A DNA stretch of 37,186 nt from DASTCC01 sp035711465 (GTDB taxonomy: Bacteria; Acidobacteriota; Vicinamibacteria; Vicinamibacterales; SCN-69-37), in NCBI GenBank assembly GCA_035711465.1, contig DASTCC010000466.1:1-37186 (forward strand), read 5' to 3'. The notes under the pieces are model-generated. The model saw nothing but the letters and a program-made list of their open reading frames with translations, ran no database searches and was not told the DNA's origin. The position numbers and the translations under genes are program-made. Below are positions 23,555 to 31,528 of this stretch, piece by piece. The first letter of the stretch is position 1. Each line of letters begins with the position of its first letter.

Positions 23555-23615
23555 CAGGCACGGACCGGTGCCGTCGGGTGCGACGGGTGCGGGCGGATGC
23601 TCGGTTCCCGGTTCG

Positions 23616-24287
23616 CTACTGCTTGCCTTTGATCCTGGGCGGCGTTGCGCCGGGAGACGGTTTGGCCGGAGTGCTCGGTTGGGAGGCGCGCGGATCGGAT
23701 CGCAGGCCGCCGATCGGCTGCCACGCGTCCGGACGCCGTTCGCCGCCGAAGCCCCAATACAGCGGCTTCGCTGGCTTGCGGTCGTAGATCGGCGCCACGG
23801 GATACACGGGATACGCGACCGGGTACGGCACGTACTGCACCTGCGGCTCCGGTGCCTCTACCGTCTGCGTCTGCGTCACGTGCTGCTCGACCTTCACGGT
23901 GACCGGCGGCGCCTCCACCGTTTCGTACTGCGACGACTGCGCCGTCGCCTCGTTCTCCGCCGGCGTCATCGTCGGCTCGTCCGACCCGGCAGCGGCAAGC
24001 GCCGACGGATTGGCTTCGCGCGTGCCGATCGACGAGGGCTGCGGCCGCTTGCGGGTCGCGAGCATCGCGAGAATCACCGGTTCGCTCAACCCCTGGCGGC
24101 GCACCTCGATGATGTCGTCGGCCGTGAGGTTGAAGACGGAGCCGTCGGACTGGATGAGCGCGATCAGAATGTCGTCGCTCAGGCCCGCGGCCTTGAGCTG
24201 CACGAGATCGCGAATCGACGTCGCCGATTCGGCCGTGGCCGGAACCGCGAGCATCAGGACGAACAGGACGGAGGCGATTCTGGACAT
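23616..24287 (-). CDS. Secreted Pro/Ala-rich protein with paired-helix N-terminal domain
   Basis: A 223-residue protein of no family I can name. The signal peptide is RIASVLFVLMLAVPATA. A helical domain follows with a twofold motif: IRDLVQLKAAGLSDDILIAL, then ADDIIEVRRQGLSEPVILAM. It is reminiscent of the short paired-helix domains seen in many acidobacterial exported proteins. The rest is low complexity: Val/Glu/Thr-rich, then tyrosine/proline (QYVPYPVAYPVYPVAPIYD) and an end rich in Pro and Lys. Start ATG 24287; the frame is open upstream to 24386 but without a signal peptide there. It is divergent from a glycine-zipper protein gene across 189 bases. A TATCTT/TAAGAT pair near 24370 may be a shared -10. 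Confidence 0.65.
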   Translation of the reverse strand: MSRIASVLFVLMLAVPATAESATSIRDLVQLKAAGLSDDILIALIQSDGSVFNLTADDIIEVRRQGLSEPVILAMLATRKRPQPSSIGTREANPSALAAAGSDEPTMTPAENEATAQSSQYETVEAPPVTVKVEQHVTQTQTVEAPEPQVQYVPYPVAYPVYPVAPIYDRKPAKPLYWGFGGERRPDAWQPIGGLRSDPRASQPSTPAKPSPGATPPRIKGKQ

Positions 24288-24476
24288 GGCCGATCGCTCC
24301 TGCACAAGCCGCGCCGGCCGCTCGACGCGGCGGCCCCGCGGGGCCTGGCCGATTGCCCGGGAGTCTCTGTATCTTAGAGTGGTCACGGGACGTCCTCAAG
24401 GGTGACACCGGCCAGGGGGGCCGACCGCCCGTGCGCCGGACCGTACGGTACGCGCCTTGCTGTATTGGGAGGCGTC

Positions 24477-25472
24477 ATGTCTGCCAGAGCCCTCGTCATC
24501 GCGCTCGTCGGCGCCGGCTGTATCACCGCCGCCGGTGTTGGCGGTTTTTACGCCACCCGTCTCAACCAGACGACGTCCGCGCAGTCGCCGTTCGATACGA
24601 CGACGGCGGTCGAGGTTCCGCCGCCTGTCCCGGCTCCAGTCCAAGCGACGAAGCCGGTGGAGAGTCCCGCGACCGTTTCCGCACCGCCGCCCGCGCCGGC
24701 GCGGGTCGAGCGCCGTTCGCCGGCGCCCGCGCAGCCGAATCCGAAGCCGGTCCGACCGGAACCCTCGACGCCGCCCGCGGCCGCGCCGGCGAGCGCGTCC
24801 GACTCCGGGCGCGTCGAGGCGCCTCCGGTGATCACCCCGGCGCCGCCAGCGTCGGTGCCCGTGCTGCCGGCGACGACAGTGCCGGTGAGCGAACTGCCAC
24901 CGCCTCCGCCGCCGGAGCCGCCGCGGCCGCAGTACATCGACCTGCGAATCGATGAGGACTCGGTGATTGGCGTGCGGCTCGACACCGCGCTCTCGAGCGA
25001 GAGCGCGCAGGTCGAGGATCGCGTCGTCGCCATCGTCAGCCGCGACGTCGTCGTCGACGGCCGCACGGCGATTCCGGCGCAGTCGCGTCTCGAAGGCAAC
25101 GTCTCGATGGTCGAGCGCGGCGGCAAGTTCAAGGAGCGCTCGCGTCTGGAGATCCGCTTCACCTCGCTCGTGCTCGCGGACAACACTCGCATCCCGATTT
25201 CCACCGAGCCGATTTTCCGCGAAGGCGACTCGCCGAAGGGCGAGGCGGCGTCGAAGATCGGCGCCAGCGCGGTGATCGGCGCGATCCTCGGCGCGGCGAT
25301 TGGCGGCAAGAAGGGCGCGGCGATCGGCGGCACGGCGGGCGCGGCGGGCGGCACGGCCGCGGTTGCAGCGGGCGGCACCAATCCGGCGACGCTCACTGCC
25401 GGCACCGCGATGACCGTGAAGGTGACGAAGCCCTTCTCGGTCAGAGTCGAGCGCTATCAGGACGAGCGCTGA
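24477..25472 (+). CDS. Glycine-zipper protein with Pro-rich linker (paralogue of 5961-6755)
   Basis: A 331-residue protein. An N-terminal hydrophobic helix (ALVIALVGAGCITAAGVGGF) may be a membrane anchor. A 120-residue Pro/Ala linker then spans the envelope. The C-terminal domain (IDEDSVIGVRLDTALSSESA, then IPAQSRLEGNVSMV) matches the lipoprotein at 5961-6755 and is followed by the glycine zipper (GAILGAAIGGKKGAAIGGTA). The order is the same in both, but this copy lacks a convincing lipobox consensus and instead has the long linker, suggesting inner-membrane anchoring. GGGAGG lies 6-7 bases before ATG 24477, so this start has a Shine-Dalgarno sequence. Function unknown; an envelope structural role is inferred. 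Confidence 0.7.
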   Translation: MSARALVIALVGAGCITAAGVGGFYATRLNQTTSAQSPFDTTTAVEVPPPVPAPVQATKPVESPATVSAPPPAPARVERRSPAPAQPNPKPVRPEPSTPPAAAPASASDSGRVEAPPVITPAPPASVPVLPATTVPVSELPPPPPPEPPRPQYIDLRIDEDSVIGVRLDTALSSESAQVEDRVVAIVSRDVVVDGRTAIPAQSRLEGNVSMVERGGKFKERSRLEIRFTSLVLADNTRIPISTEPIFREGDSPKGEAASKIGASAVIGAILGAAIGGKKGAAIGGTAGAAGGTAAVAAGGTNPATLTAGTAMTVKVTKPFSVRVERYQDER

Positions 25473-25487
25473 CATCGGCGCGGGGTT

Positions 25488-25922
25488 TCATTCCCCGCGC
25501 CACGCTTCCTTCCATTCGGCATCCGCACCGCGCACGAGCGCGACGGCGCCGTGCGCCGGAAACGACGCGGCATCTGGCGCCAGCACGGACAGCAATCGCG
25601 AGATGTGCGGCATGTGGCCGGCGAGCAGCACCGCACGGGTCTCGTGCGCGAGCTCGTCGCGCATCCACTCTGGCGGATCGTCCGGCAAGAGTCCGCGCAC
25701 CATTCTGAACTCCGCCATCGGATTGCAGGCACGCAGAAAGAACTCGGCCGTCTGACGCGCCCGCAGCTTGCCGCTGTGCCAGATGGCGTCCGGTCTGACA
25801 CCGACGGCACGCGCCGCGTCGGCCAGCGCGCCGGCTTGCGCCAGTCCACGCGGGGAGAGCGGCCGCTGCGGATCGACGTCGGGGCCGACGGCGTCGGCGT
25901 GATGAACCAGGACGACTTGCAC
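25488..25922 (-). CDS. SixA-like histidine phosphatase with altered RHG motif
   Basis: A 144-residue protein of the phosphoglycerate-mutase-like superfamily, SixA branch. It opens MQVVLVHHADAV where active enzymes usually have RHG or RHA, so the catalytic Arg is replaced by His (H7) while the nucleophile His is kept (H8). IWHSGKLRARQTAEFFL and AGHMPHISRLL (H103) give the other active-site parts. Related proteins with QH or HH in this place exist, so activity is uncertain rather than excluded. SixA dephosphorylates phosphohistidine on proteins such as HPt or PTS domains. Start GTG 25922; TACACT (25935-25930, minus) ends 7 bases before it. Divergent from the UMF1 transporter gene by 23 bases. 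Confidence 0.8.
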   Translation of the reverse strand: MQVVLVHHADAVGPDVDPQRPLSPRGLAQAGALADAARAVGVRPDAIWHSGKLRARQTAEFFLRACNPMAEFRMVRGLLPDDPPEWMRDELAHETRAVLLAGHMPHISRLLSVLAPDAASFPAHGAVALVRGADAEWKEAWRGE

Positions 25923-25925
25923 ATC

Positions 25926-25935
25926 TGCTAGTGTA
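25926..25935. promoter_or_regulatory. Overlapping divergent -10 boxes
   Basis: Rightward: TGC then TAGTGT (25926-25934), 11 bases before ATG 25946. Leftward: TACACT (25935-25930), 7 bases before GTG 25922. Both -10 hexamers share five bases, and the whole divergent gap is 23 bases. Neither gene has a Shine-Dalgarno site. Confidence 0.55.
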
Positions 25936-25945
25936 GTGCCGCCTC

Positions 25946-27265
25946 ATGACCGCCACGTCCGCCGCCACCCGCGCGATTCCCCGTCGCGCCGTGGCGTCGT
26001 GGGTCCTCTACGACCTCGCCAACACGATCTTCTCGATGGGCGTGGTCTCGATGTTCTTCTCCGAGTACGTGCGCGATAGCGTCGGCGAGCGCGACGCCGA
26101 CTGGGTCTACGGGCTGATCACGGCGCTCTCGATGGGCATCATCTTCGTGATCTCGCCGCTGCTCGGCTCGATGACCGACCGGGCGCGACGGCGGATGCCG
26201 TTCCTGGTGTGGAGCACGATCATCTGCTGCGCGTGCACGGCGCTGCTGGCGCGCGGCCCGTTCGCGATCTCGGCGATCCTGTTCGTCGTCGCCAACGCCG
26301 CCTATCAGGCCGGCCTGCAGTTCTACGATGCGCTGCTGCCCGAGGTCACGACCGAAGAGAATCGCGGCCGGATCAGCGGGATCGGCGTCGGCGTCGGCTA
26401 TCTCGGGTCGTACCTCGCGCTCGCCGCGGGCTTCGTGGTGCCGCCCGAGAACAAGGCGCTGCTGTTTCTGCTGATCGCGCTGCTGTTCCTGACGTTCGCG
26501 ATCCCCTGTTTCCTGTTCGTCCGCGATCGCATCAACCCGCGCCCCCGCAAGCTCCTCGGCTGGGACGCCGTCACCGAATCGACGCGGCAAACGGCCGAGG
26601 CGCTCCGGAACGGCCAGCGCTACCCGGGCCTGCTCAGGTTCCTCATCGGCCGCGTGTTCTACACCGACGCGATCAACACGGTGATCTCGTACATGTTCCT
26701 CTACACGATCAACGTGTCGCTCTCGAACGGCCTGACGGAGGCGCAAGGCGCCACGCAGGCGCGGCTGGTGATGCTGATTGCGATCACGTTCGCGGTCGTC
26801 GGCGGGCTCGTGTGGGGACGTCTCGTCGATCGCTACGGCCCGAAGCGCACGCTGACGCTCGTGCTCTATCTGTGGATGGCGACGTTCACGCTCGCGGTGG
26901 CGATCGGCTTGTTCACGCTGCCCGTGGTGCTCTTGTTCGTCGTCGCCTCGGCCGCGGGCGTCGCCATGGGCGGCACCTGGGCCGCCGACCGCCCGTACAT
27001 GCTGCGGCTGACCCCGCCTGATCGTGTCGGCGAGTTCTACGGCCTCTACGGCATGGTCGGCCGCTTCTCGGCGATCAGCGGTCCGATTCTCTGGGCCGCC
27101 ACGTACTACGTGCTGGTGACGCGCGGCGGCATGGCGCCGGTGCGCGGGCAGGCCGTGGCCGTGTCGACCCTGCTTGCCATGGTCATCATCAGCTACGCGA
27201 TCCTGCGGCCGGTCACGGACGAGCGCCGCGACTGGCGCGCGCTCGGCGCGTTACCGACGAACTGA
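25946..27265 (+). CDS. UMF1-family MFS transporter
   Basis: A 439-residue major-facilitator protein. The signature SWVLYDLANTIFSMGVVSMFF near the N terminus and GEFYGLYGMVGRFSAISGP near the C terminus identify the UMF1 (ATG22-like) family. GSMTDRARRRMPFLV is the motif-A loop between helices 2 and 3, and GRLVDRYGPKRTL is its repeat in the second half. About 12 membrane helices are evident. In fungi ATG22 is a vacuolar amino-acid effluxer; bacterial members are presumed metabolite exporters with substrates unknown. Its 3' end overlaps the convergent glutathione peroxidase gene by 15 bases. Confidence 0.9.
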   Translation: MTATSAATRAIPRRAVASWVLYDLANTIFSMGVVSMFFSEYVRDSVGERDADWVYGLITALSMGIIFVISPLLGSMTDRARRRMPFLVWSTIICCACTALLARGPFAISAILFVVANAAYQAGLQFYDALLPEVTTEENRGRISGIGVGVGYLGSYLALAAGFVVPPENKALLFLLIALLFLTFAIPCFLFVRDRINPRPRKLLGWDAVTESTRQTAEALRNGQRYPGLLRFLIGRVFYTDAINTVISYMFLYTINVSLSNGLTEAQGATQARLVMLIAITFAVVGGLVWGRLVDRYGPKRTLTLVLYLWMATFTLAVAIGLFTLPVVLLFVVASAAGVAMGGTWAADRPYMLRLTPPDRVGEFYGLYGMVGRFSAISGPILWAATYYVLVTRGGMAPVRGQAVAVSTLLAMVIISYAILRPVTDERRDWRALGALPTN

Positions 27266-27751
27266 CGCCAGCAGACCGCGATCGACGAGCGCGCGCTCGA
27301 TCTTGTCGGGCGTGTCGGCCGGCCCGAACCGGTCGAGCACCTCGCCATCCAGCCCGACCAGGAACTTCGTGAAGTTCCACTTGATCGACGCCGAGCCGAG
27401 CAGCCCTTTCTTCTGCGCCTTCAAGTACTGGAACAGCGGATGTGCGCCGTCGCCGTTGACGAGCACCTTCGCGAACATCGGGAAGGTGACGTCGTAGCGC
27501 TCGGCGCAGAAGACGCGAATCTCGTCTTCGCCGCCCGGTTCCTGCGCACCGAACTGATTGCACGGGAAGCCGAGCACCACCAGGCCCTCGTCGCGGTGGG
27601 CGCGATACAGCCGCTCGAGGCCGGCGTACTGCGGCGTGTACCCGCACCGGCTGGCGACGTTGACGATGAGGAGCGTGCGGCCGCGGTAGCGACCGAGCGA
27701 CTCGACGCGTCCGTCGATGGTGGTGACGTCGAAGCCGTAGATCGCGGCCAC
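27251..27751 (-). CDS. Glutathione peroxidase family (thiol peroxidase)
   Basis: A 166-residue protein counted from GTG 27751. The catalytic tetrad is seen as C36 in VNVASRCGYTPQY, Q70 in GFPCNQFGAQEPG, and W125-N126 in KWNFTKFLVG. It uses cysteine rather than selenocysteine. C64 in GFPC corresponds to the position near the usual resolving Cys of bacterial and plant GPx enzymes, which generally use thioredoxin. It reduces hydroperoxides in the cytoplasm. The in-frame extension upstream to 27811 overlaps the divergent gene and is rejected; TGCTAGCAT ends 7 bases before the GTG. It overlaps the UMF1 gene at the 3' end. Confidence 0.92.
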   Translation of the reverse strand: MAAIYGFDVTTIDGRVESLGRYRGRTLLIVNVASRCGYTPQYAGLERLYRAHRDEGLVVLGFPCNQFGAQEPGGEDEIRVFCAERYDVTFPMFAKVLVNGDGAHPLFQYLKAQKKGLLGSASIKWNFTKFLVGLDGEVLDRFGPADTPDKIERALVDRGLLASVRR

Positions 27752-27758
27752 TGCCGCG

Positions 27759-27778
27759 ATGCTAGCACGCGCTATGCT
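27759..27778. promoter_or_regulatory. Divergent -10 region between GPx and MFS genes
   Basis: Leftward: an extended -10, TGC then TAGCAT (27767-27759, minus), 7 bases before GTG 27751. Rightward: TATGCT (27773-27778), 17 bases before ATG 27796. A second minus-strand TAGCAT lies near 27774-27779. Confidence 0.5.
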
Positions 27779-27795
27779 ACCGGCAGCGCCCGTCG

Positions 27796-29016
27796 ATGAG
27801 CACCGCTGCACCGCCCGTCCGCCGGGCCGCCACGATCTTCATCTTCATCACCGTCCTGCTCGATGTGCTCGCGCTTGGCGTCGTCATTCCGGTGCTGCCG
27901 CACCTCATCGAGCAGCTCGAGGGCGGCGACACCGCGCGAGCGGCGCAGATCGTCGGCCTCTTCGGCACGATGTGGGCGGCGATGCAGTTCGTCTGCTCGC
28001 CGGCGCTTGGCGCGCTGTCCGATCGCTTCGGCCGCCGGCCGATCGTCCTGCTGTCGAATCTCGGACTTGGCCTCGACTACGTCGTCATGGCGCTGGCGCC
28101 GACGATTGGCTGGCTCTTCGTCGGCCGCGTCATCAACGGCATCACCGCGTCGAGCATCGTCACCGCCTTCGCGTATCTCGCCGACGTCACGCCCGGCGAG
28201 AACCGCGCCCGCGCGTTCGGCAAGCTGGGCGCCGCCTTCGGGCTGGGCTTCATCATCGGTCCGGCGCTGGGCGGGGCGCTCTCGGCGATCAGCCCGCGGC
28301 TGCCCTTCTGGGTCGCCGCGGCGCTCAGCCTGCTCAACTTCGCCTACGGGCTGTTCGTGCTGCCCGAGTCGCTGCCGCTCGAGCGACGGACCGCGTTCTC
28401 GTGGCGTCGCGCCAATCCGATGGGCTCGCTGCGCCTGCTGCGATCTCAACCGCAGCTGTTCGGCTTCGCGGCGGTTCACTTTCTCTATTACCTCGCGCAC
28501 CAGTCTTTGCAGACGGTGTTCGTGCTCTACACCGCGTATCGCTACGGCTGGGGCGTCGCCGACGTCGGCTGGGCGCTCGCCGCGGTCGGCATCGTCATCG
28601 CGGCCGTGCAGGGCGCGCTGGTCGGACCGGTGGTGTCGAAGATTGGCGAGCGCGCCACGTTGATCAGCGGCTTGTCGCTCGGCGCGGTGGGGTTTGCCAT
28701 CTACGGCGTCGCGCCGACCGGTTGGTGGTTCGGCGTCGGGATTCCGGTGATGTCGATGTTCGGCCTCTACGGCCCGGCGGCGCAGGGCATGATGACGCGC
28801 CGCGTCGGCTTCGGCCAGCAGGGCCAGCTTCAGGGCGCGCTCAACAGCGTCGTCGGCGTCGCCGGCATCGTCGGACCGACGATCTTCTCAGGCGTGTTCT
28901 CGCACTTCATCGATCCGCGCGGCGTGCAGATGGCGGGGGCGCCATATCTCGTCGCGTCGGCGCTGCTCGCCGCGGGCGCGCTGCTCGCGGTTCGGGTCAC
29001 GGCTGCGCCGGCGTGA
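27796..29016 (+). CDS. TCR/Tet-type MFS transporter
   Basis: A 406-residue 12-helix major-facilitator protein. It has LDVLALGVVIPVLPHLIEQL in helix 1, GALSDRFGRRPIVLLSNLG (motif A), GRVINGITASSIVTAFAYLAD (helix 4), and GFIIGPALGGALSAISP in helix 5. This is the layout of the tetracycline/proton antiporter-like (TCR/Tet) group, the same branch as TetA and bacterial MFS sugar or drug exporters. The substrate cannot be read from sequence. It is divergent from glutathione peroxidase and its 3' end overlaps the convergent methyltransferase gene by 20 bases. Confidence 0.9.
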   Translation: MSTAAPPVRRAATIFIFITVLLDVLALGVVIPVLPHLIEQLEGGDTARAAQIVGLFGTMWAAMQFVCSPALGALSDRFGRRPIVLLSNLGLGLDYVVMALAPTIGWLFVGRVINGITASSIVTAFAYLADVTPGENRARAFGKLGAAFGLGFIIGPALGGALSAISPRLPFWVAAALSLLNFAYGLFVLPESLPLERRTAFSWRRANPMGSLRLLRSQPQLFGFAAVHFLYYLAHQSLQTVFVLYTAYRYGWGVADVGWALAAVGIVIAAVQGALVGPVVSKIGERATLISGLSLGAVGFAIYGVAPTGWWFGVGIPVMSMFGLYGPAAQGMMTRRVGFGQQGQLQGALNSVVGVAGIVGPTIFSGVFSHFIDPRGVQMAGAPYLVASALLAAGALLAVRVTAAPA

Positions 29017-29755
29017 CACGTCCGACGCGCATGTCGATGGGCAGCGTGACCCGGCGCGTCGTCCCCGCCGGTCCCCACCGCTGAATCAGCTCGCGGCTCG
29101 CCGATTCGAAGAACGCCGATCCGATCGCGCGGATGCACTGCCGCGTCGCCGACCACGTCGTCAGGAAACCGAGCATCTCCTCCGCAGTCCAGTCACATTC
29201 GATCGCGAATGCCGGATGCGCGATCTCGTCGAACGGAAACACGACGTCCCGATAGCCGCTCCAGCTCAGCCGGTTCGCCTGGGCCCAGTACGGGAACACG
29301 ACGTCCTGGATCGAGGATCGGATGAACGCGTCGATCGCGGGATCGATCGTGAAGCGCGAGTAGGTCCATGCGGCGAACACGCCGCGAGGCCGGAGCAGCC
29401 GTTTCACCTCGGGGTAATAGCGATCGCGATCGAACCAGTGCAGACCGCAGGCGGCGCTGATCGCGTCGAACGACGCGTCCGGCAGACCCGTGGCTTCAGC
29501 CGACGCGACGCGATAGCTGACGTTCGGCCTGGGCATGGCCTGCCGGATCTGCTCGGCGCTGGCGTCGACGGCCACGACCTCGCGGAAGTGGCCGGCCAGG
29601 CCGATCGCGGCCTGGCCGTTGCCGGTGGCGCAATCGAGCGCGCGGTCGCGCGCCGGTGCGATCGAGGCGACGAACGAGAAGAGCTCAGCGGGATAGGTCG
29701 GCCGCGACGCGGCGTAGATCGCCGCGGCATCCGAAAACAGATCGAGAAAGCTCAC
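28997..29755 (-). CDS. Class I SAM-dependent methyltransferase
   Basis: A 252-residue protein of the small-molecule methyltransferase (UbiE/BioC-like) type. Motif I is ALDCATGNGQAAIGLA (about 39-54), followed by AVDASAEQIRQA and the motif II/III region LPDASFDAISAACGLHWFD. An FADH-like or trans-aconitate methyltransferase-like C-terminal segment ends WGPAGTTRRVTLPIDMRVGR. The start is GTG 29755, which overlaps the stop of the M20 gene as GTGA, suggesting translational coupling. The substrate is unknown. It is the last gene of a three-gene leftward unit. Confidence 0.87.
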   Translation of the reverse strand: MSFLDLFSDAAAIYAASRPTYPAELFSFVASIAPARDRALDCATGNGQAAIGLAGHFREVVAVDASAEQIRQAMPRPNVSYRVASAEATGLPDASFDAISAACGLHWFDRDRYYPEVKRLLRPRGVFAAWTYSRFTIDPAIDAFIRSSIQDVVFPYWAQANRLSWSGYRDVVFPFDEIAHPAFAIECDWTAEEMLGFLTTWSATRQCIRAIGSAFFESASRELIQRWGPAGTTRRVTLPIDMRVGRVTPAQP

Positions 29756-31068
29756 CGACCTCCGTCCTGAGCCAACCGGGCGAGCAGCACGGCCATCCGC
29801 TTGGCTTGAACGGCGAGCACGGGCAGATCGGCGGTCTCGTTGACGGTGTGGCCGTCCCTGCCCTTCATGCCGGCCGCGTCCATGCACATCGCGGGAATCC
29901 CGGCGATGAACGAGATGTCGGCCGCTCCGGCTTTGTCCGGGCTGACCGCAGTCACGCCGCCGAGTCCCAGATCCCGGCTGGCGCGATCGAACATCGTCAG
30001 GAGACGCTCGTTGCCGTCGGTGGGCGCGAGCGGCGGATAGCCCTCGTCGAAGACGATCTCGGCTTTGGTCTTCGGCAGCGACGCGGAGACGATCTGCTGC
30101 ATCTTCGCCTTGGCACGCTCGAACTGCTCGGGCGAGAGCGCGCGCAGATCGCCGGTGACGCGCGCGTGCTCGGCGATCACGTTCGACTTGCCGAAGCCCG
30201 TCCCGCGCGACAGAGCCGCGTCGTACTCGGTCGTGGTGCCGCCGACAATGACGCCGGGGTTGTAGGTGAGGTAGGGCTCGCGCAGCTGGGTGCGGAAGGC
30301 GTCGAGAATGCGCGCGGCTTCGTAGATGGCCCCGGCGCCGAGCGCCTCCGTGAAGATCTGCGACGAATGACCTGGCGTCCCGGTGACCGTGAGATCCCAG
30401 CCGGTGGTGCCACGCCGCGCGATGACCGCGTGCGTGGGATCGCCATCGCCGTCCTCGAAGCCGATCGCCACGCGCGCGCCCTGCGCCGCTTCGACCAGCG
30501 CCGCCCGCGCCATCTTCAGCGGCCGGCCCGCGGCCTCCTCGTCGCCGGTCATCACCACGGTGATGTTCATCGCATCGAGCAGGCCCGCGGCCTTCAGCGC
30601 CTTGAGCGTCTGAACGATGATGACGTCGCCGCCCTTCATGTCCATGATGCCGGGGCCCTTCGCCGTGCTGGCGTCGAGCCGCTCGAACGCCTGGAACGGG
30701 CTGTCGGCTTCGAAGACGGTGTCGAGGTGGCCGATCAGCAGGACCTTCGCCGACTTGCCCGGATGGCGCGCGATCAAATGACCGGCGCGCTGCCACTTGC
30801 TGCCGTCGACCCACTCGGTTTCGAAGGCGAGGGACTTGAACTCCGCCTCGAACACGCGGCCGACCCGGCGTACGCCCTCGAGATTCATCGTGCCGCTGTT
30901 GATGTTGACGACGCGCTCGAGCAGCGCAATCGCTTCGTCCGCATGCGCATCGACGTAGGCGACCGCGGCGCGTTCGCCGCCGGAGAGGGCCTGCGGCGCG
31001 GCGTCGATCGGCATCCAGGACAGCCACACGGCGGCGGCGCAGGCCGCGCTGAAACAACGACTGTTCAT
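29752..31068 (-). CDS. Secreted M20-family metallopeptidase (glutamate carboxypeptidase-like)
   Basis: A 438-residue protein with a hydrophobic N terminus (CFSAACAAAVWLSWMPIDAA) likely acting as a signal peptide. Metal ligands of the M20/CPG2 family are visible: H114 and D116 in LLIGHLDTVFE, D143 in GPGIMDMKGG, E177/E178 in TGDEEAA, and the late His in GRDGHTVNE. RRGTTGWDLTVTGTPGHSS is the dimerisation-domain lid. A two-zinc exopeptidase or aminoacylase in the periplasm is likely. The start is ATG 31068, 2 bases after the DUF1801 stop; an in-frame extension to 31350 is a shadow of that gene. Confidence 0.9.
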   Translation of the reverse strand: MNSRCFSAACAAAVWLSWMPIDAAPQALSGGERAAVAYVDAHADEAIALLERVVNINSGTMNLEGVRRVGRVFEAEFKSLAFETEWVDGSKWQRAGHLIARHPGKSAKVLLIGHLDTVFEADSPFQAFERLDASTAKGPGIMDMKGGDVIIVQTLKALKAAGLLDAMNITVVMTGDEEAAGRPLKMARAALVEAAQGARVAIGFEDGDGDPTHAVIARRGTTGWDLTVTGTPGHSSQIFTEALGAGAIYEAARILDAFRTQLREPYLTYNPGVIVGGTTTEYDAALSRGTGFGKSNVIAEHARVTGDLRALSPEQFERAKAKMQQIVSASLPKTKAEIVFDEGYPPLAPTDGNERLLTMFDRASRDLGLGGVTAVSPDKAGAADISFIAGIPAMCMDAAGMKGRDGHTVNETADLPVLAVQAKRMAVLLARLAQDGGR

Positions 31069-31070
31069 CG

Positions 31071-31487
31071 TCACACCGACCTCGGCTTCATATAGGCGTT
31101 CGAATCCTTGATCAGCGACGCCAGCACCTTCTCGTCGACGTCGCTCAACGTCTTGACGTAGAGGCAGGATCCGCCGGTCTTGTACTTGCCCAGCTGCTTC
31201 ATCAGATCCGGCCGCCGGCGGAACCCGCCCATGATGTAGAGCGTGAGATTCGCCTTGCGCGGCGAGAACCCGGCGAGAAACCACTCCTGCACCCGCTTGC
31301 CGCCGCCCATGTAACGGTAGTCGCCAAACCCGACGATCGAGGAGCCCCACATCTTCGGCTTCGCCCCGGTGACCTTCTGCATCAGCGTCGCCAGCGCCTT
31401 ACAGTCACGGCGTCGATCCGGATCCTCGATGGCGTTCAGAAATGCGGCAACGCTGGCGCCGGTGCGCCTGGTCTTGAGCTCGGCCAC
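31071..31487 (-). CDS. DUF1801 family protein
   Basis: A 138-residue protein that matches DUF1801, including MWGSSIVGFGDYRYMGGG, WFLAGFSPRKANLTLYIMG and KYKTGGSCLYVKTLSDVD. DUF1801 proteins are small cytoplasmic proteins of the YdhG-like group; the biochemical role is unknown. The start is GTG 31487, with GGGAGG five bases upstream. TACAAT (31511-31506, minus) lies 18 bases upstream, so this gene has a short leader with a normal ribosome-binding site. It heads the leftward unit DUF1801-M20-methyltransferase. Confidence 0.9.
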   Translation of the reverse strand: MAELKTRRTGASVAAFLNAIEDPDRRRDCKALATLMQKVTGAKPKMWGSSIVGFGDYRYMGGGKRVQEWFLAGFSPRKANLTLYIMGGFRRRPDLMKQLGKYKTGGSCLYVKTLSDVDEKVLASLIKDSNAYMKPRSV

Positions 31488-31505
31488 AACAACCTCCCGT
31501 CGCGC

Positions 31506-31511
31506 ATTGTA
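31506..31511 (-). promoter_or_regulatory. -10 box (TACAAT) for the DUF1801 unit
   Basis: TACAAT on the minus strand (31511-31506), 18 bases before the GTG at 31487. The predicted leader of about 12 bases still includes the GGGAGG ribosome-binding site. Confidence 0.5.
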
Positions 31512-31528
31512 GTGCGCGCCGCGGCGGC

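Noticed and set aside
23555..23615. Degenerate GGTGCGACGG-like tandem units between convergent genes
   Set aside because: Only three imperfect units; not distinguishable from GC-rich background.
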